From positions 1-64,000 of the forward strand of contig CAJWQG010000001.1 of NCBI GenBank assembly GCA_913045175.1: a DNA stretch of 64,000 nt, written 5' to 3'. The stretch's first letter is position 1, and every line of letters begins with the position of its first letter. The position numbers were made by a program, and so were the translations under genes. Source of the stretch: an uncultured Gammaproteobacteria bacterium. Lineage in GTDB: Bacteria; Pseudomonadota; Gammaproteobacteria; Pseudomonadales; Azotimanducaceae. The notes below the pieces were generated by a model. That model saw only the letters and a list, made by a program, of their open reading frames with translations, was not told where the DNA came from and made no database searches. This document shows, one piece after another, positions 49,092 through 59,264 of this stretch.

Positions 49092-51506
49092 CTAGTTAGC
49101 TCTGTAAGACAGTCTTACTCCAAAGGTTCTTGGAATCAGACCCCTGTGGCTAAACTCGAACGTATTGTTCTGGTCGATTGCTATCGAGCCATCGTCATTA
49201 AGGAGATTCTCGCCAAAGAACGACGCGCGCCAATTCTGATTCGAGAGACCAACACTGAAGTTCAGGTTGTTGTATGTATCCGTAAGTTGATAAGTGACGT
49301 TAGGTGAAATCCCGCCCCCGCCTGCAACATTTGGAAACGAGTTAGGCACGTCACCCACGTGTTGGAGGTCTGCTCGAGCATACCAGTCAAAACCATTCAG
49401 GAAAGATGAAGGCGCTGTGTATTGCGCGAAAGCCACCGCACTGAACTCTGGTGATTGCAGTCTATCGCCGACGCTGCCACCGGTCATAAACGACTCAACC
49501 TCGCTGATTGTATCGATCTCTGCTCTTATCAAAGATAAGTTAAGTCCTAACTCCAGATTAGAATCGGGTAGATAGACGAACTCAGCCTCGACTCCTTTCG
49601 AAACAGCCTTACCGACGTTGGTAGTAAAACCAGCGGCATCCGATCTACGTCGAGCAAAGAACTGGAAACCCTCCCAGTCAATCATAAAGAGAGACACATT
49701 GGCACTTAATGCGCCGTCGAGAAACATGCCTTTCATGCCCAATTCATAGTTCCATAGCCCATCACCGGCGGATTTCGCTGGAATTATGACATCCTGGACA
49801 GGACTACCGTCCTCGTTGAGAGCTCTGGTTGCGCCACCATTGGTGTTCGCACCAGGATTGGCTACTCCGCCACGGAATCCTTCGGAGGCCAGGGCAAATA
49901 GGTTGACCTCTTCGGTCGCCTGCCACATCACACTGACTTTGAAAGTATTCACGTCTTCTTGTTGTTCGTCGAGTGTTGCGCTATTCGGAGCAATCGACAT
50001 TTGCCATTCCTCGGTTGGATCGGCCCTCCACGAACTTGCACTAGCGAGAATTGAGCTCCAACCACTGCCTTCTGTACTACTCCCCTGGGGCCGTCGATCA
50101 GTCAGCGCCACCTCTCCGGATCTTGCACCCAGCGCCATCGTCAATGTATCGGTAACATCGAAAGTCACCTCGACAAAAAACGCCTGGTCCGTGTCGTTAT
50201 TCATTCTAGAAGGTGTGCTAGACCATGCGGTCAAAATACCATTCGGAAAACCTTCCCAGGTACGCTCTGGCCTTTGTATCAATCCATTGAGATTCCTTCT
50301 CTCGGCAAACTCGGGTGCCGTAAAGTGGATCCAGTCGAAGTCATTGTCGCTTTCACGATTGAAATAGCCTACGACATAATTGAAACGAGATTCACCGTTA
50401 GAGACTAGCCGCAGTTCCTGAACAGAATTTTCGTGCCGATCCATTCTGTGCATTGCCCAAGGCCAGGCCCATGAGGCGTTAATTATGATCTGGTTGAGAT
50501 CGATCACGGTTTCACTGGTAAATTCATAGTAGTTTGTTGACGATGTGATGGTCGCCGGACCAAAATCATAACTAAGCGTCAGGTTCCAGTTGGCAAAATC
50601 GGATTCAATACCATGTGCGAGCCAACTCCCGGTGATTAATCTGCCGCGGTCAGGATCGAAAACGTCGTAATCATTCGTATCCATGACTTGTAACAAATAA
50701 TTCGCCGTCGCAGTGAAGTTATCACTAGCCTCCCAAACTAAAGATGCTCTCAAGCCTTCATCTTGATTCGAATTCGAATTTTCTCTTCCAGGCGCGACCA
50801 GATCGTAATTGTCGCCATTAGCAATGCTATAATTGGCACCAATATTGGTCATGTAACCATCTTCGTCGCGGATGGCGGCAGCAACTCGAAGCGCTAATCT
50901 ATCGCTGAATGGAATATTTATCATGGCATTGTAGCGATGCCGCAACGAACCGCTGGTCGTAGCAAATTCTGACCCTATGCTCCAATCGAACCCTGAAGGG
51001 TCTGCCTTGTTGGCAATAATGCGTACCACGCCCGAGAGCGTTCCCGCGCCAAACAACGTGCCTTGTGGGCCCTTTAATACCTCAACCCGGTCGATATCGA
51101 ACATTCGGAAATCCGGTTGGGTTCCCGCGTTGTTACTGGTAATCGGAATATCGTCCAGATAGACCGAGGTCGGTCTGGTCAGGTCCGTTCCCGGGTTACT
51201 GCCGGTACCGATACCTCTGATGAGAAAGCTGGAGTCCAGCTCTCGTCCCTGTCCGGTTTTGATCATACCGGGAATCGAACGGGCAAGATCGTCGCCACTT
51301 TCAAGTCCTCGAATAGCAATATCATCCCCAGTTAAAACGTTAATCGTTATAGGAACGTCTTGTAAACTTTCGGCTCGCTTGGTAGCTGTGACAACAATTT
51401 CTTCAATCATGACGTTTGATGTTTCAGCAGCATTTAACGAACAGACCCCGAACATCGGCAGGATACCGAGTACCAGAGTCTTAGAATTTTTGATCAAATT
51501 TTGCAT
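49092..51506 (-). CDS. TonB-dependent receptor
   Basis: IEEIVVTATKRAESLQDVPITINVLTGDDI, VEVLKGPQGTLFGAGTLSGVVRII, C-terminal LIPRTFGVRLSYRAN; likely start MQNLIKNSKTLVLG at 51506. Confidence 0.93.
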   Translation of the reverse strand: MQNLIKNSKTLVLGILPMFGVCSLNAAETSNVMIEEIVVTATKRAESLQDVPITINVLTGDDIAIRGLESGDDLARSIPGMIKTGQGRELDSSFLIRGIGTGSNPGTDLTRPTSVYLDDIPITSNNAGTQPDFRMFDIDRVEVLKGPQGTLFGAGTLSGVVRIIANKADPSGFDWSIGSEFATTSGSLRHRYNAMINIPFSDRLALRVAAAIRDEDGYMTNIGANYSIANGDNYDLVAPGRENSNSNQDEGLRASLVWEASDNFTATANYLLQVMDTNDYDVFDPDRGRLITGSWLAHGIESDFANWNLTLSYDFGPATITSSTNYYEFTSETVIDLNQIIINASWAWPWAMHRMDRHENSVQELRLVSNGESRFNYVVGYFNRESDNDFDWIHFTAPEFAERRNLNGLIQRPERTWEGFPNGILTAWSSTPSRMNNDTDQAFFVEVTFDVTDTLTMALGARSGEVALTDRRPQGSSTEGSGWSSILASASSWRADPTEEWQMSIAPNSATLDEQQEDVNTFKVSVMWQATEEVNLFALASEGFRGGVANPGANTNGGATRALNEDGSPVQDVIIPAKSAGDGLWNYELGMKGMFLDGALSANVSLFMIDWEGFQFFARRRSDAAGFTTNVGKAVSKGVEAEFVYLPDSNLELGLNLSLIRAEIDTISEVESFMTGGSVGDRLQSPEFSAVAFAQYTAPSSFLNGFDWYARADLQHVGDVPNSFPNVAGGGGISPNVTYQLTDTYNNLNFSVGLSNQNWRASFFGENLLNDDGSIAIDQNNTFEFSHRGLIPRTFGVRLSYRAN

Positions 51507-51696
51507 TATTTCTCCCCTAAAATTAATTGGCCGAATGGTCAGTTTCAAATTACTATCGGCTACAGCAAAAAGTGGAATCACCCACCGCTACCCTCTGTTT
51601 TTTATGCCCTTTGCGCGGATATGTCAATAGTCGAGTATCATTAAGTAGAAAATAAGATACTATTCGTCAGAGGGGACAACTAGCCATGGACTACCG

Positions 51697-52899
51697 ATGA
51701 ATACTGACAGACCCGTAAGTACCGCGCCGCATCTGGATATGGAGCACGAGATTGCTGAGCTTCGTGCCGAGATCGCGCACCTGCGGGCAAGGCTGGCGCA
51801 GAATCCGAATCGCGATACGAAGGATGGCGAGTGGCCAACCGAGATCACCTATGGTCAGCAGATGAGATCGCTTACCCAGTTTGCCGGCGTCAGTAAGGAC
51901 CTAGATGCAATAGGCAGAACCTCGGACCATCCAAAGTTACCTCAACCCTCAAGAGAACAGGCGCAACTGGAAGCAGATTTTATCCGCTGGGGTTATTGCC
52001 TGGTAGCAGATGCAATGACATCCGAGCAGGTCGATGCACTGGTCGAACGACTACTGGATCAGGCCGAGGCAGAAAGAACAGCCGGCATCGCACACGTGAC
52101 TCACGAGGGAACAACACAGTTTGTACCTAACCTGCTCCCTAAGGGGCAAATTTTTCGCGACCTGGCGTCGCTAGAGGAAAACGCGGCAGTCGGCGCGCCA
52201 CTGGTTGAGACCCTGTTACGCAAGATCCTGGGGGAAGACTTCTATCTTGCGACTGCCCATGGGTCCATCGTGCAGCAGGGAGGCGGTATTCAGGAACTGC
52301 ACCAGGACCAGGGTTTCGTGCCCTTACCACATCCACCCTATCCACTTTATAGCCTAATCATCTGGGGGTTCTCTCCATTTAGCCTGGAGGAGGGTGCCAC
52401 CTACTTGTTGCCTGGATCACACCGAGCACCCGATGGTGCAAATCTTGTGCATCCGGATACAGATTTCAAAGCGTTCGCCAGGGGCAAACTGTTAGCGCTG
52501 GACATGCCACCGGGAAGTTGTGCAATTCTTGACAGTCGCTTGCTGCATTCTGGGGGTGAAAGAACTGCCCCCGGTAAGCGTCTGGCATCACGAGTGCTGT
52601 ATTGTCGCGGCATGATGCGGCAACAGGAGAATCTCATTGCTTGTGCCGATCCAATACTTGATCAGCTGTCACCGAAACTCAAACGGCTCATTGGCTATTA
52701 CAGTTACTACAGCCTCGGCATGATCGATGGCAATCGTAGCGACCCGGCGAAGCCCAAAGTACCCATTGGGGAGCTTTCAATGAGCCGCCCGGAAGAGTTT
52801 GAACAGGATTTCGATTTTCGCCATACGGAGTTTGCCAGGGAGTTGGCAGAAAACGAATGGAATGAATGGGTGGACTATCGGGGTCCGGAGCAGGAATGA
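51697..52899 (+). CDS. phytanoyl-CoA dioxygenase family protein with N-terminal extension
   Basis: QELHQDQGFVPLPHPPYPLYSLIIWGFSPF and RLLHSGGERTAPGKRLASRV; N-terminal coiled-coil-like MEHEIAELRAEIAHLRARLAQ. Confidence 0.85.
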   Translation: MNTDRPVSTAPHLDMEHEIAELRAEIAHLRARLAQNPNRDTKDGEWPTEITYGQQMRSLTQFAGVSKDLDAIGRTSDHPKLPQPSREQAQLEADFIRWGYCLVADAMTSEQVDALVERLLDQAEAERTAGIAHVTHEGTTQFVPNLLPKGQIFRDLASLEENAAVGAPLVETLLRKILGEDFYLATAHGSIVQQGGGIQELHQDQGFVPLPHPPYPLYSLIIWGFSPFSLEEGATYLLPGSHRAPDGANLVHPDTDFKAFARGKLLALDMPPGSCAILDSRLLHSGGERTAPGKRLASRVLYCRGMMRQQENLIACADPILDQLSPKLKRLIGYYSYYSLGMIDGNRSDPAKPKVPIGELSMSRPEEFEQDFDFRHTEFARELAENEWNEWVDYRGPEQE

Positions 52900-52908
52900 T
52901 CGCGCATA

Positions 52909-54531
52909 TCAGGCAGTGAGATTGAAGCCCGTATAGTCGTTTTCAGCTATGTCATCGCATTGCTTGCGGTAGTTACCGAGACCGCCAATATAGGGCATAA
53001 ATATTCTGGGCTTGCCTGGGATGTTGGCGCCGAGGTACCAGGAATTGCAGGATGGCGCTGTCAGCATTGAACCCTGGGCGGTCTCATAGACGTGTTTGAT
53101 CCAGTCTTTTTCTGCCCGCTCGGTTGCCTCAATAGCGCGTAGCTGATGGGAATCCATGTAGGTAATGCAATCCGCGATCCAGTCGACGTGCTGTTCGATG
53201 GAAGTCATCATGTTGCTGCGCACCGAGGGGCTACCGGGACCGGTGATGGTGAAGAGGTTTGGAAAACCGTGCACTTGCAGACCCAGGTAGGTGCGTGGTC
53301 CGGCTTCCCAGTAATCTGACAGTGTTACACCGTCGCGGCCGCGGATATCCATGTTCAATAGTGCGCCCGTCATTGCATCGAAACCCGTGGCGTAAATCAG
53401 GGCGTCAAATTCATAATCTCCCTGCTGGGTCTGAATACCTTTGGCGGTGATTCGTTCGATACCACCGCGGCGAAGATCCACCAGAGTGACGTTGTCCCGA
53501 TTGTATGCTTCATAGTATTGGGTATCGATAACAGGACGTTTACAGCCGATTGGATAGCCGCGCGGCATAAGGCCCTCTGCAGTTTGGGGGTCTTCGATAA
53601 TCTGATCGATATGTTTACGATACATTCCACATGCCAGCTCATTGGCTTCAAGATTCAGCCCGACATCGACGTACTGGTGAATCGCCCCAAATCCATGCTC
53701 AAGTACCGCCGCATGACGTTCGTCCTCGGTCGTGTCCATGATCAGTGCGGTAGGTGGTGTTCGCGTGTTGCCACCAAACCCAAAGCCATAGCCGATAATG
53801 CCAAACTCGGATTCTCGTTGTTGTTGGCGGATTGAGGCATAGTCGGCCTTAACCTTTTCAATGAATTCGGCCGTCATGGGTTTGTTGTCTGCAGGCATCG
53901 TGTAGTTTGGTGTGCGTTGGAACACCGTCAGGTGCTTTGCCTGTTCTGCAATTACCGGGATCGCCTGCACACCGGATGAACCTGTACCGATAATACCGAC
54001 TGAGGTGTCAGAGAAGTCGACACCTTTGTGTGGCCATTGACCCGTGTGGTAGACCGGCCCGCCGAAATCTCCGGCGCCTTCGACGTCTGGCGTATTCGGC
54101 ATAGAAAGACAACCGGTTGCCATAATGCAATAACGCGTGTGAAAGCGATGTCCTGTATCGGTGCTGATGGTCCACTGCTTGTCGTCTCCGTAATATACGG
54201 AGGACACCCGGGTGTTGAACTGGATGTCCCGGCGCAGGTCGAAGCGATCAGCGACGTGATTGGCATAAGCCAGAATCTCCGGTTGCGCCGCCATTACCTC
54301 CGTCCAGGTCCATTCCTGTTCCAGTTCCGGTGAGAAGCTGTAGGAGTATTCCATGCTGGGTACGTCGCAACGTGCCCCGGGATATCGATTCCAGTACCAG
54401 GTGCCGCCAACGTCGTCGCCTGCTTCCAGCGCGCGTACTGTCAGACCAAGATTGCACAACCGATGAAGCATATACATACCGGCGAAACCTGCGCCGACGA
54501 TGATGACGTCATAATCCCGAGATTCGGCCAT
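52909..54531 (-). CDS. flavin-containing monooxygenase, Baeyer-Villiger type
   Basis: GAGFAGMYMLHRL, FGGPVYHTGQWP (FxGxxxHxxxWP), GTGSSGVQ. Confidence 0.92.
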   Translation of the reverse strand: MAESRDYDVIIVGAGFAGMYMLHRLCNLGLTVRALEAGDDVGGTWYWNRYPGARCDVPSMEYSYSFSPELEQEWTWTEVMAAQPEILAYANHVADRFDLRRDIQFNTRVSSVYYGDDKQWTISTDTGHRFHTRYCIMATGCLSMPNTPDVEGAGDFGGPVYHTGQWPHKGVDFSDTSVGIIGTGSSGVQAIPVIAEQAKHLTVFQRTPNYTMPADNKPMTAEFIEKVKADYASIRQQQRESEFGIIGYGFGFGGNTRTPPTALIMDTTEDERHAAVLEHGFGAIHQYVDVGLNLEANELACGMYRKHIDQIIEDPQTAEGLMPRGYPIGCKRPVIDTQYYEAYNRDNVTLVDLRRGGIERITAKGIQTQQGDYEFDALIYATGFDAMTGALLNMDIRGRDGVTLSDYWEAGPRTYLGLQVHGFPNLFTITGPGSPSVRSNMMTSIEQHVDWIADCITYMDSHQLRAIEATERAEKDWIKHVYETAQGSMLTAPSCNSWYLGANIPGKPRIFMPYIGGLGNYRKQCDDIAENDYTGFNLTA

Positions 54532-54575
54532 TAGCTAGTTTTCATCCTGAAACTCAACACCGTGCCTGTAGTTTC

Positions 54576-55673
54576 TTAAACAAAGAGATCCTTTTTATTG
54601 TAGCCGTGGAGCTGATCACGACTTGCATTCCATTGAATGTTTTCGTCTGCGAGTGGTTGGTATTCATAGGATTGTTCTTCAGGGTACGCCTGTGCTCTGG
54701 CAGCTGCGGCCAGCGCAATAACCCGGGAGCGATCAATGACTCGCGCTTCGTCATAAGGCACATTGTCAAAGTCATGGCTCTTGAGTACCGAGGCCCGTCG
54801 GTGAAAGCCAAACACGAAGGTTGCACGCATATCAGCTGAGGTGTTGGCAAAGGAGCCATGAAGCATCTGTCGGTTACAGATTGCTACGTCTCCCGGATTG
54901 CATAGCATTGGCACTGCGTCAGGGAGTTCAATGGAATTGTTATTGGCGGCGACTCTTCCTTTGATATCGAGTTTGCCTGAATCGTGGGTGCCGGGGACGA
55001 TCCAAAGGGCATTTTCCGCGTTGGTGGCATACAGGTTGACCATGAAATTAAAGCCATGTGTTCCTCTATCGTGGTCCGGTTCGTTCCACAGGGTAGTGCC
55101 GTCCTGATGCCATGAAACAGATGCTCCCAACCCGCCGTGCTTGATCCAGATGGTGTCAGTAAAAGGCACAAAGTCCGGGCCATTGATCTGTTCTGCGATA
55201 GCGAGAAGCTCGGGGTGACCATACAGGTGCAAAGTAGAGTCCATGAAATGGAAGGTGCCGTGCACCTGTAACAACACCTCGTCCGGTGCATCTGCCGGCG
55301 CATCAGGCTCGACCATTCTTACTTCGTACCGACCGCCAATGGCATCAGTGCCGCCATGAGGGTCGGAAAGTGGCTTTACGAATCTGAAACACGGCACCTC
55401 GTGGTTCAGGCCAACCGCCGGACGACCGTGACGGTCTACGTTCGCGTCGCCATTAACAGGGGTGTGTTCGAGCAGGTCTTCAAATTCTGCGACAAGCTGC
55501 TGCATTTCCTTGGGCTCGATAGCTCCCTCGAACACGTAGAAGCTGTGCTTCCAGTACGCGTCGAGGATATGGGAAGCAAGACGCCCGCTCTTGTCGAACT
55601 CAATCGGACCGCGGTTCCTCAGTTCAAAGGCGCGCTTTTCGCCTTGTTTTAGATAGGCGTTGTCCATAGTCAC
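54576..55673 (-). CDS. phytanoyl-CoA dioxygenase family protein
   Basis: VSWHQDGTTLWNEPDHDRG and RQMLHGSFANTSADMRATFVFGFH. Confidence 0.88.
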   Translation of the reverse strand: MTMDNAYLKQGEKRAFELRNRGPIEFDKSGRLASHILDAYWKHSFYVFEGAIEPKEMQQLVAEFEDLLEHTPVNGDANVDRHGRPAVGLNHEVPCFRFVKPLSDPHGGTDAIGGRYEVRMVEPDAPADAPDEVLLQVHGTFHFMDSTLHLYGHPELLAIAEQINGPDFVPFTDTIWIKHGGLGASVSWHQDGTTLWNEPDHDRGTHGFNFMVNLYATNAENALWIVPGTHDSGKLDIKGRVAANNNSIELPDAVPMLCNPGDVAICNRQMLHGSFANTSADMRATFVFGFHRRASVLKSHDFDNVPYDEARVIDRSRVIALAAAARAQAYPEEQSYEYQPLADENIQWNASRDQLHGYNKKDLFV

Positions 55674-55842
55674 TCCTGATGATGTGAAGGCACTTTACTT
55701 TGGAGCGGTCATCTTTTTCAACATATTGTGTGTTTGGCACCTTTGATCATTCGTCTGGGTGTTTCGCGTTATTGGCACAAGTGTTTTAATGGGCGCCGAA
55801 TCGTCGATAAGTTCAAATGCGCTAACGTCCGGAGCCATCTCA

Positions 55843-56094
55843 ATGAAAATAGATGAGGTGAACGTTGCGCCCCACAATTTTTATGGGCATCTGGCCAGTG
55901 CGATGAGCGCTAACTTTTGCGCCGCTTTACCAAACTTTCGCATCATGGAAATTGAAGTTGATGATGTGGCCTGGAAAGATGACCTCGTCACCCATCCTCC
56001 GGAAATCAGAAACGGTGAAGATGTAGTATCGGATCGTCCTGGCTGGGGAACTGATGTCAATGAAGAAGCGGTACGGGCACATCCGCCGAACTAA
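55843..56094 (+). pseudogene. truncated C-terminal fragment of an enolase-superfamily enzyme
   Basis: VNVAPHNFYGHLASAMSANFCAALPNFRIMEIEVDDVAWKDDLVTHPPEIRNGEDVVSDRPGWGTDVNEEAVRAHP aligns with NVSPHNFTGHLCSMMHGHYSAITPNFQIMEFDVDEVPWLGEFFTEPLVIEDGELVLNDKPGWGMDVNEDAVRARP of the 36626 gene. Confidence 0.8.
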
Positions 56095-56154
56095 AGTTTT
56101 GAGTTTTGTGTAATTAGTTTTGATTTAATAACAATAAAAAAAGGGGGTTTTGTG

Positions 56155-57009
56155 ATGGGAACACAGGTAGAGATATCAGGGGCATTTACTGACAAGGTGG
56201 TCTGGATTACCGGCGCGTCATCGGGTATTGGCGAGGGTATGGCAAAGGCGTTTGCGTCCGCAGGTGCAAATGTCGTCCTCTGTGGCCGTAATGTGGATGA
56301 GCTTAACCGTGTAAAAGACGAGTGTGTCGCAGCGGGCGCGCAGGAAGATCACCTGATGGTGCTGCTGCTGGATGTCCTGGACTATGATGCCATGCCTTCT
56401 ACTCTGCAGGCTGTGCTCAATCGGTTCTCCCGCATTGATATGTTGATCAACAATGCAGGCCAGGGGGCGCGGGACAGGGTGCTGAATATATCGATGGATG
56501 TTTACCGCAAGGCGATGGAGGTCAATCTCTTTTCTGCTGTCGCGCTGACTAAAGAAGTGCTGCCAGTCATGATCGAGCAAGGTGCCGGACGGATTGTCGG
56601 TCTCTCCAGTATGGCAGGCAAGATTGGTGTGCATCTGCGAACAGCATACTGTCCGGCCAAGCACGCGGTAGTGGGATTTTGTGATGCGTTACGCGCAGAA
56701 ATGGCGCATTACGGTATCAAGGTAACGACGATAGTACCGGGCGTGGTTCGTACGGAGTCGGCGGCGAAAGCAATGATTGGCAATGGTGAGTTACTTGGGC
56801 CGGAAAGAGGTGTGATGGTAGGCGGCCTGTCCGTAGACGAGGCAATTGAAATTATTATGTCTCAATTGGCAGGGGGTGCGGATGAAATCATTGTGGCCGC
56901 TGAAGGTGAAGTCCAGTTGATGAAACAAAAGCGTGAAGATCCGGTCGCTGTATTCCGCTTTATGGAGGAGGCAGCAGAACAGGAAATTTACGCAGATCCC
57001 GGGGAATAG
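56155..57009 (+). CDS. SDR family oxidoreductase
   Basis: ITGASSGIGEGMAKAFASAGANVVLCGR, NNAGQGARD, YCPAK. Confidence 0.92.
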   Translation: MGTQVEISGAFTDKVVWITGASSGIGEGMAKAFASAGANVVLCGRNVDELNRVKDECVAAGAQEDHLMVLLLDVLDYDAMPSTLQAVLNRFSRIDMLINNAGQGARDRVLNISMDVYRKAMEVNLFSAVALTKEVLPVMIEQGAGRIVGLSSMAGKIGVHLRTAYCPAKHAVVGFCDALRAEMAHYGIKVTTIVPGVVRTESAAKAMIGNGELLGPERGVMVGGLSVDEAIEIIMSQLAGGADEIIVAAEGEVQLMKQKREDPVAVFRFMEEAAEQEIYADPGE

Positions 57010-57010
57010 T

Positions 57011-58018
57011 GTGGCTGATTTTTGGTTTATGACGTTTCCGGTTCCAGGTGAAAGTGAAAACATTGCACGCAATATAGAGGATTCGGGCTGGGACGGCCTG
57101 TATTTTCCTGATACCCAGTGCTTGTCTGGCGATATGTATAGTGCAATGTGTCTCGCTGCGAAGGCGACAAAACGATTGAAGGTTGGCACTGCGGTAACCA
57201 ATCCGGTGACGCGTCATCCTTCTGTCACTGCTTCAGCCATCGCAACCGTGCAGGTTGAGTCAGATGGCCGTGCGGTACTGGGTATTGGTCGAGGTGATTC
57301 GTCGCTTGGCTACATCGGGCAGAAACCAGCGCCGGCAGGAAAACTGGAGAGCTATCTGGACCAGGTACAACGCTATCTCCGGGGTGAATCCGTCGACCTG
57401 GACGGGTACGAGAGTCGCAACATGTGGATCAGCGATTCTGGCCAGCCCAAGGTGCCGGTAGATGTTGCGGCAACGGGACCACGTGTCATCGCGCTTGCTG
57501 GGCGCCTGGCAGAGCGGGTTACCTTTGCGGTTGGCGCAGATAAAGAGCGCCTTAAAGCATCGATGGAAATCGCCCGTTCGGCGCGCAGCAGTGCCGGTCT
57601 AGATCCGGAAGAACTGTCGTTTGGTTCGTACATCAACCTCGCGTGTGATGACGACCTGGCGCAGGCGCGTTCGATTATCCAGGGAAGCACGGGGGCCTTT
57701 GCCCACTTTAGTGGTATGTCGGAAGCCAGCAGCAGGGGCACAGGAGATGCCCGGATTTTTGAGCGAGTCGGCGCCAACTACGATATGGCGAATCATGGAA
57801 GTAATGAGGCGGCACACGTTAAAGCCATGCCCGATGATTTCATTAGCCGGTTTGGTGTAACCGGGTCAGTCGATTATTGTGTAGAACGGCTGGGGCAGCT
57901 CATTGAACTTGGTCTCGACAGGTTGGTTCTGCTTACAGGATCGTTGGACAGCGATCCCGCGTTGACTCAAGCGAGCTTTGAGCGAATCTCAAATCAGGTG
58001 TTCCCGCAGTTACGGTGA
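57011..58018 (+). CDS. luciferase-like (LLM class) oxidoreductase
   Basis: GTG start after the preceding stop gives VADFWFMTFPVPGESENIARNIEDSGWDGLYFPDTQ; ATASAIATVQVESDGRAVLGIGRGDSSLGYIG. Confidence 0.85.
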   Translation: MADFWFMTFPVPGESENIARNIEDSGWDGLYFPDTQCLSGDMYSAMCLAAKATKRLKVGTAVTNPVTRHPSVTASAIATVQVESDGRAVLGIGRGDSSLGYIGQKPAPAGKLESYLDQVQRYLRGESVDLDGYESRNMWISDSGQPKVPVDVAATGPRVIALAGRLAERVTFAVGADKERLKASMEIARSARSSAGLDPEELSFGSYINLACDDDLAQARSIIQGSTGAFAHFSGMSEASSRGTGDARIFERVGANYDMANHGSNEAAHVKAMPDDFISRFGVTGSVDYCVERLGQLIELGLDRLVLLTGSLDSDPALTQASFERISNQVFPQLR

Positions 58019-58039
58019 ACGAGGCCCGATTGACCACGC

Positions 58040-59227
58040 TCAGATGGTCGGTCCCCAAACTTCCCGGTTATTCACGCGCTCAACGCGACGCGAAGTCTTA
58101 AGGTCGAGTAAGGCTTCAAGGCCCGTTGATCGGCAAACGCTGCGCACTTTCGCCTGCTCGTCCAATGTCGCGGTCGCGAGGTCATCCTGCAAGCGTTGCA
58201 GCAACCAGAATCGATAGGGAAGGACACCAGTCTCTATCTGTCGCCCTCGCCACTCAAAGGCGGTTAGCTCGCCGCCGCCCATACCCAATCCGCCTGTCAG
58301 TCCGCGCGCTGCTGGATCGTCCGCACCATTGGTGCCGTTTTCAAGATTGGGGTTGTCGGCAAGCCATCGGTTAGCCCGCTCTACATGTGCGCTGATCTCC
58401 GGAAGATACTCTTCAGCAACAAAGCGCATCATGGCTAACAGAGTATCTGGCAACTGGTCATCGGCGATCAGATACTCTGAAGCGTCCGGTTCGAGATAGT
58501 AGGGCTCGATAGTCGACATTCGCTCGACCCAGCGGCCAACGCGCGGGGCGGTACGTTTGATTAAAAATTGGGGTACGGGATCACGAAACAGGTGCTGCCA
58601 CATGGTAGCCATCAGACCATAGTCACCGAGGGTGGCATGACCGCCTAACAAATAGGAATGATCGATCAGGTGGGCACTGAACAGTCGCAACCATTCCTGG
58701 AAAGCCGCCTCGATTACCGGTGCCGTGTCGGCGTTTACGCCAAAACTTCGGGTTGCCTGCCGCATGCGGGTACTGGCGTTATCAAACGCTTCATCTGCTT
58801 CATCCTGGGAATAACTGCTGGGGAAACACAGCGCAAACTCGGATCGAATGAAGTTCAGGTTCTCGTTGTCAAAGTTCCAGCGGTAATGCATCGCAGGACG
58901 AAGTAACCCTTCGCCGCCAAACATTTCAAAAATGTGGCTGACTGCAAGATGAACGGGTGTTGTTGGGTAGGCTGAACAGCGCACCAGATGCTGTGCTGGT
59001 CCGCGCTCAAAATGATCAATGATGTCGACCGTATCCTGAATGAGTTCACCATCCGGTGTCTCCATGACCGGATTAATCCATCGCCCGACAGCGGGGACAA
59101 TATGATTGCGAAAATGATTGCTACCTGGTGCGACGTCAATGAAATCGATTGCCTGTTTACGAAGATACGATCGTGCTTTGCCTGGATATAGTCCCGCAGG
59201 TATACCGTAAAGCCTGTAAGGCATCAT
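58040..59227 (-). CDS. glutathione S-transferase-like protein
   Basis: N-terminal thioredoxin-like YRLYGIPAGLYPGKARSYLRKQAIDFIDV...PVMETPDGELIQDTVDIIDHFE and helical C-terminal domain. Confidence 0.8.
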   Translation of the reverse strand: MMPYRLYGIPAGLYPGKARSYLRKQAIDFIDVAPGSNHFRNHIVPAVGRWINPVMETPDGELIQDTVDIIDHFERGPAQHLVRCSAYPTTPVHLAVSHIFEMFGGEGLLRPAMHYRWNFDNENLNFIRSEFALCFPSSYSQDEADEAFDNASTRMRQATRSFGVNADTAPVIEAAFQEWLRLFSAHLIDHSYLLGGHATLGDYGLMATMWQHLFRDPVPQFLIKRTAPRVGRWVERMSTIEPYYLEPDASEYLIADDQLPDTLLAMMRFVAEEYLPEISAHVERANRWLADNPNLENGTNGADDPAARGLTGGLGMGGGELTAFEWRGRQIETGVLPYRFWLLQRLQDDLATATLDEQAKVRSVCRSTGLEALLDLKTSRRVERVNNREVWGPTI

Positions 59228-59264
59228 TAGAATTCATCCTTTCTGAGTCGCGGATTGTACACGC

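Noticed and set aside
51633-51663. AGTATC...GATACT inverted hexamers upstream of PhyH 51697
   Set aside because: Short arms with a 16-nt AT-rich spacer could easily occur by chance.
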